This document shows, piece after piece, positions 60,782-64,000 of a stretch of 64,000 nucleotides of DNA. Both the position numbers and the translations under genes were made by a program. The notes under the pieces are model-generated. The model worked only from the letters and a program-made list of their open reading frames with translations, searched no databases and was not told the DNA's origin. The stretch comes from Candidatus Nitrosacidococcus tergens. GTDB lineage: Bacteria > Pseudomonadota > Gammaproteobacteria > Nitrosococcales > Nitrosococcaceae. Numbering within the stretch: the first letter of the stretch is position 1; every line of letters begins with the position of its first letter. The stretch is from positions 434,001-498,000 of the forward strand of contig NZ_LR778175.1 of the NCBI RefSeq assembly GCF_902810445.1, in the 5' to 3' direction.

Positions 60782-61627
60782 ATGAAGTTACCAACTATTT
60801 CTATTGTAACCCCTTCCTTTAATCAAGGAAGGTTTGTCGCTGATACAGTTACTTCAGTAATCAATCAACGCTATCCGAAATTAGAGTATATTTTTATGGA
60901 TGGGGGATCTACTGATGAAACTTTGAAACAAATTACTCCTTATCAAAAACAATTTTTTCATTTTGAATCTCAACCTGATGAGGGACAAAGTGCAGCTATA
61001 GCTAAAGGATTTGAGTATGCTACTGGGGAAATCATGGCTTACTTAAATAGCGATGATGTGCTACTTCCTGGAACCCTTAGTTTTGTTGCTGATTATTTTT
61101 TAGCACATCCAGAAATTGATTTTATTTATGGTCATCGCTGTATTATTGATGAAACAAACCAAGTGATTGGTCACTGGATCTTACCATCTCATAGTAATTG
61201 GCTAATGAGCCGCTGGGATTTAATTCCTCAAGAATCTTGTTTTTGGCGTCGTAGTTTATTTGAAAAGCAGGGCAATATTGATCCAAGCTATCATTTTGCG
61301 ATGGACTATGAATTGTTTGTGCGTTACATGATGAAAGGAAAGTTTAAACGAGTCAATCGATTTTTAGCCGCTTTTCGGATGCACAAACAGAGTAAAACGG
61401 CAACTCAGCTAGATACCATTGGCAAAGAGGAAGTAGCTCGAGTACATAAAATGCACCAGATTTATTTTCCTCCTATAATTACCCCCATTGCCAGTCGTTT
61501 TTTTCCGCTTTGGGTTCAATTACGATCTGCTGTTTTTCTCCGCTTAAAAGAATCTTTTCCGGGCCTTCCTCCCGGATCAGAATTTGATATAACCATATTA
61601 TGGGGAAAAGAAAATAATGATAGATAA
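60782..61627 (+). CDS. Family 2 glycosyltransferase
   Basis: This 281-residue GT-A glycosyltransferase has TISIVTPSFNQGRFVADTV, YIFMDGGSTDETL, GEIMAYLNSDDVLLPGTL (metal DxD-type Asp) and QESCFWRRSLFEKQGN. The ATG at 60782 has a strong ribosome binding site (AAGGAGAGG), so the longer frame from 60755 is not used. It transfers a nucleotide-activated sugar to the growing glycan in the cytoplasm. It is close in sequence to domain 2 of the upstream protein and overlaps fcl by 11 bases. Confidence 0.9.
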   Translation: MKLPTISIVTPSFNQGRFVADTVTSVINQRYPKLEYIFMDGGSTDETLKQITPYQKQFFHFESQPDEGQSAAIAKGFEYATGEIMAYLNSDDVLLPGTLSFVADYFLAHPEIDFIYGHRCIIDETNQVIGHWILPSHSNWLMSRWDLIPQESCFWRRSLFEKQGNIDPSYHFAMDYELFVRYMMKGKFKRVNRFLAAFRMHKQSKTATQLDTIGKEEVARVHKMHQIYFPPIITPIASRFFPLWVQLRSAVFLRLKESFPGLPPGSEFDITILWGKENNDR

Positions 61628-62552
61628 AACTAAAAAAATTTATGTCGCAGGTCATCGAGGCATGGTGGGATCAGCAATTATAAGAAATTTAAAAAATAAA
61701 AGCTATGAAAATATTATTACTCGTACTCACCAAGAATTAGACCTACAAGATCAAGATAAAGTATTTACTTTTCTTCAAGAAACCAAACCTGATTATCTCT
61801 TTCTTGCTGCAGCAAAAGTAGGAGGAATCCATGCAAATAATACTTATCGTGCCCAATTTATTTATGAAAATATAGCTATTCAATCTAATTTAATCCATGG
61901 TGCCTACTTAGCTGGAGTACAGCACTTATGTTTTTTAGGATCTAGTTGTATTTATCCAAGAGATTGTCTCCAACCTATTCGAGAAGATTATTTGCTCACT
62001 GGACCATTAGAAATAACTAATGAACCTTATGCCATCGCAAAAATTGCAGGAATAAAAATGTGTGAGGCCTATAATAGCCAGTATGGCACTCATTATGTAT
62101 CAGCCATGCCTACGAACCTATATGGTCCTAGCGATAATTACGATTTACACAATAGCCACGTACTCCCTGCACTTATTCGTAAAACCCACGAAGCAAAACT
62201 AAATGGATCTAAAGAACTTATGGTATGGGGCACAGGCACCCCTATGCGAGAGTTTCTTTATGTAGATGATATGGCAGAAGCTTGTGTATTTTTAATGGAG
62301 CAAGAAACTTCCGATGGATTATTTAATATTGGCACCGGTAAAGACATAACCATTAAAGAGCTTGTGCACGTTGTAATGGAAGTGGTTGGCTTTCAGGGAA
62401 AGATCGTATTTGATACTACAAAACCGGATGGTACTCCTCGTAAGTTACTAGATATAAGTCGAGTAAAAACTCTTGGCTGGTCGGCTAAAATTGGCTTAAA
62501 AGAAGGAATTTTTCTTGCTTATCAAGATTTTTTAGCTCATTGTTCTAACTAA
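61617..62552 (+). CDS. fcl: GDP-L-fucose synthase
   Basis: This 311-residue short-chain dehydrogenase has NADP loop VAGHRGMVGSAIIRNL, AAAKVGGIHANNTYRA, catalytic Ser in FLGSSCIYPRDC, and YAIAKIAGIKMCEAYN with Tyr-x-x-x-Lys. GTGTPMREFLYVDDMAEA closes the site. It converts GDP-4-keto-6-deoxy-mannose to GDP-L-fucose. GDP-mannose dehydratase, which makes the substrate, is not in the window and may be to the right. It indicates fucose or a derivative in the surface glycan. Confidence 0.95.
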   Translation: MIDKTKKIYVAGHRGMVGSAIIRNLKNKSYENIITRTHQELDLQDQDKVFTFLQETKPDYLFLAAAKVGGIHANNTYRAQFIYENIAIQSNLIHGAYLAGVQHLCFLGSSCIYPRDCLQPIREDYLLTGPLEITNEPYAIAKIAGIKMCEAYNSQYGTHYVSAMPTNLYGPSDNYDLHNSHVLPALIRKTHEAKLNGSKELMVWGTGTPMREFLYVDDMAEACVFLMEQETSDGLFNIGTGKDITIKELVHVVMEVVGFQGKIVFDTTKPDGTPRKLLDISRVKTLGWSAKIGLKEGIFLAYQDFLAHCSN

Positions 62553-62558
62553 ACAGGA

Positions 62559-63317
62559 GTGGTAAAACAAAAACCACTCATTACTTTAGCTGTTCCTTCC
62601 TATAATCAAGGGAACTACCTTGAACAAGCTTTAAGATCTATTTTTAGTCAGTCATTACCTATTGAAGTATTTGTATTAGACGGTGGCTCCCAAGATCAGT
62701 CTATTTCTATTATAAAAAAATGGGAACCCTACTTAGCAGGATGGCGTAGTTATCCAGATCAGGGACAAACTGCAGCTATTAATGAAGGCATCGCTCAAGG
62801 TAATGCACCTTTCGTTGGCTGGCTTAATAGTGATGATTGGCTCTTACCTAAAGGATTATCTACTTTATTAAGGGCACTGCAAAGTTCTCAATTTAAAAAT
62901 ACTCCTTTTGCCTATGGGCAGTCTTGGAATTTTTATGAAAAAAATCATACTTTTCGTCCAGTATGGGTAGAGCCTTTTTATGAAAATAGACTAGCTCTGC
63001 GTTGTATTATCTCCCAGCCTGCGACTTTAATTAGACGATTTGCTTGGGAAGAGGTAAGGGGTGTCAGCGAGCAATTTCAACTTGCGATGGATTACGATCT
63101 ATGGTGGCGATTATTTAGAAGATTTGGATCCCCTCATTTCATAGATCAATTTATTGCAGTAAATCGAGTACACACTGAAACGAAAACTAACACTCAGCCT
63201 AGATTACATTACCAAGAAGCGATAAAAATCGTACGTCAACACTATGGAGAAGTTCCTTTAAAATGGTGGTTTTTTCAACCATATAGAGTATGGCTTAAAA
63301 GCATAATGAATAGTTAA
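62559..63317 (+). CDS. Family 2 glycosyltransferase
   Basis: This 252-residue GT2 enzyme starts with GTG (ribosome binding site CAGGAG just before). It has ITLAVPSYNQGNYLEQALRS, VFVLDGGSQDQSISII, APFVGWLNSDDWLLP and QPATLIRRFAWEE. These motifs are closely similar to the glycosyltransferase at 60782, suggesting gene duplication. It should add another sugar of the same type of linkage. Acceptor and donor cannot be deduced. Confidence 0.88.
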   Translation: MVKQKPLITLAVPSYNQGNYLEQALRSIFSQSLPIEVFVLDGGSQDQSISIIKKWEPYLAGWRSYPDQGQTAAINEGIAQGNAPFVGWLNSDDWLLPKGLSTLLRALQSSQFKNTPFAYGQSWNFYEKNHTFRPVWVEPFYENRLALRCIISQPATLIRRFAWEEVRGVSEQFQLAMDYDLWWRLFRRFGSPHFIDQFIAVNRVHTETKTNTQPRLHYQEAIKIVRQHYGEVPLKWWFFQPYRVWLKSIMNS

Positions 63318-63345
63318 GCGTTTAAATATTTTGTCTTTATTGAAA

Positions 63346-64000
63346 ATGAAAGTATTACATTTTTATAAGACTTATTTCCCAGAAACCATTGGAGGGGTTG
63401 AGCAAGTTATCTATCAAATTGCTCGGGGTGTTTCAACCTATGGTATTGATACTAAAGTACTCACTTTAGCTCAAGAACCTAGTAAAAAACCTTTAGTTCT
63501 CGAAAATCACTTAATCTATCAAACTAAACGTGACTTTCAAATGGCATCTACTGGTTTTTCCCGAGCAGCACTATTTCATTTTATAGAATTGGTAGAGCGC
63601 GTAGATATTATCCATTATCATTTCCCTTGGCCCTTTATGGATATAGTTCATTTTCTCTCATCAGTAAAAAAACCTACGGTGCTTACTTATCATTCCGATA
63701 TTATTCGCCAGAGATTTTTACTTACTATCTATCGACCCTTAATGGAATTTTTTTTAAACCACGTTGATGTTATCGTTACTACCTCACCTAATTATTTAGC
63801 CACGAGTCAAGTACTTAATAGATATCGAGACAAGACAGAGGTTATTCCAATTGGTATTGATAAAAATACTTATCCTCAAATTACTTCATCAAAATTAAAT
63901 TATTGGCGAAATTGGGTAGGAGAAGGTTTTTTTTTATTTGTAGGTATGCTCCGTTATTATAAAGGACTACATATTCTTTTAGATGCCATTAAAGATACTA
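63346..64000 (+). CDS. Family 4 glycosyltransferase, N-terminal part
   Basis: A frame begins at ATG 63346 and is open to the window edge (218 codons). VLHFYKTYFPETIGGVEQVI is the acceptor-side GT-B opening, and TVLTYHSDIIRQRFL, VIVTTSPNYLATS, VIPIGIDKN and FFLFVGMLRYYKGLHILLDA follow. This is the usual order for retaining GT4 (WbaZ/RfaG-like) transferases. The C-terminal donor domain is outside the window. Confidence 0.88.
   Translation, partial: MKVLHFYKTYFPETIGGVEQVIYQIARGVSTYGIDTKVLTLAQEPSKKPLVLENHLIYQTKRDFQMASTGFSRAALFHFIELVERVDIIHYHFPWPFMDIVHFLSSVKKPTVLTYHSDIIRQRFLLTIYRPLMEFFLNHVDVIVTTSPNYLATSQVLNRYRDKTEVIPIGIDKNTYPQITSSKLNYWRNWVGEGFFLFVGMLRYYKGLHILLDAIKDT

Noticed and set aside
1..64000. 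tRNA, rRNA, CRISPR array, complete IS element, prophage
   Set aside because: Looked for conserved tRNA arms, regular repeats with spacers, and transposase/integrase motifs; none found that could be supported.

Overview
The window comes from a low-GC proteobacterium. Gene content and protein style (YbbA/YbbP/TesA, FkpA/Mip, PhoH with an N-terminal PIN domain, YheS-like ABC-F, MsrB-ApbE pair) point to the Gammaproteobacteria. A urea transporter plus complete urease, periplasmic proteins that look suited to copper, and a TlpA/DUF4266/DUF3570/ApbE operon would fit a Nitrosococcus-like ammonia oxidiser, but no amo or hao gene is present, so that placement is inference. No rRNA, tRNA or CRISPR array was seen.

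Layout. 1-6.4 kb: a secreted NPY-repeat protein, PhoH, isocitrate dehydrogenase, and a cassette of polysaccharide deacetylase, LMW phosphatase, a 35-residue membrane peptide and an ATP-grasp enzyme. 6.5-16.6 kb: housekeeping genes (FMN reductase, DUF4139, Hsp20 with a sigma-32 promoter, ABC-F, MsrB, ApbE) mixed with decayed defence genes: a DpnA-like methylase, an ATPase carrying an in-frame TGA, and an HsdR fragment. 16.6-25.3 kb: phosphoesterase, a HAD protein lacking its nucleophile, a sigma-54 activator with a DUF411 protein, a TauE/SafE-like protein and an osmoprotectant ABC importer. 25.4-31.4 kb: urea transporter and ureDABCEFG. 31.4-33.4 kb: remains of a mobile element (Rep_3 initiator C-terminus, broken secreted gene, PD-(D/E)XK-like protein). 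33.4-38.2 kb: HupE, a porin and a TonB receptor, probably supplying nickel to urease. 38.3-43.6 kb: YbbP/YbbA/TesA and FKBP, flanked by GIY-YIG and DUF29 pseudogene fragments.

43.6-52.1 kb is the most unusual part. Three consecutive units (genes at 43809, 44758 and 45744) each have a near-consensus sigma-54 promoter and share an upstream 16-bp element. Four of the encoded secreted proteins begin with histidine after predicted signal-peptide cleavage. They are followed by a TlpA thioredoxin, a DUF4266 lipoprotein, a 911-residue DUF3570 protein fused to a Met/His-rich barrel, and ApbE. The DUF3570 part carries a candidate covalent-FMN motif (DTWSGAT). I infer a sigma-54-controlled periplasmic metal (probably copper) and redox system. 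The activator beside DUF411 at 19.7-20.6 kb is a candidate regulator.

52.2-64 kb: a spermidine-synthase-like membrane protein, then an ABC-dependent (Wzm/Wzt) surface polysaccharide locus with several sulfotransferases, glycosyltransferases and GDP-fucose synthase, running off the right edge.

Six or more separate remnants of restriction, plasmid and mobile genes show that acquired DNA has repeatedly decayed in this genome.
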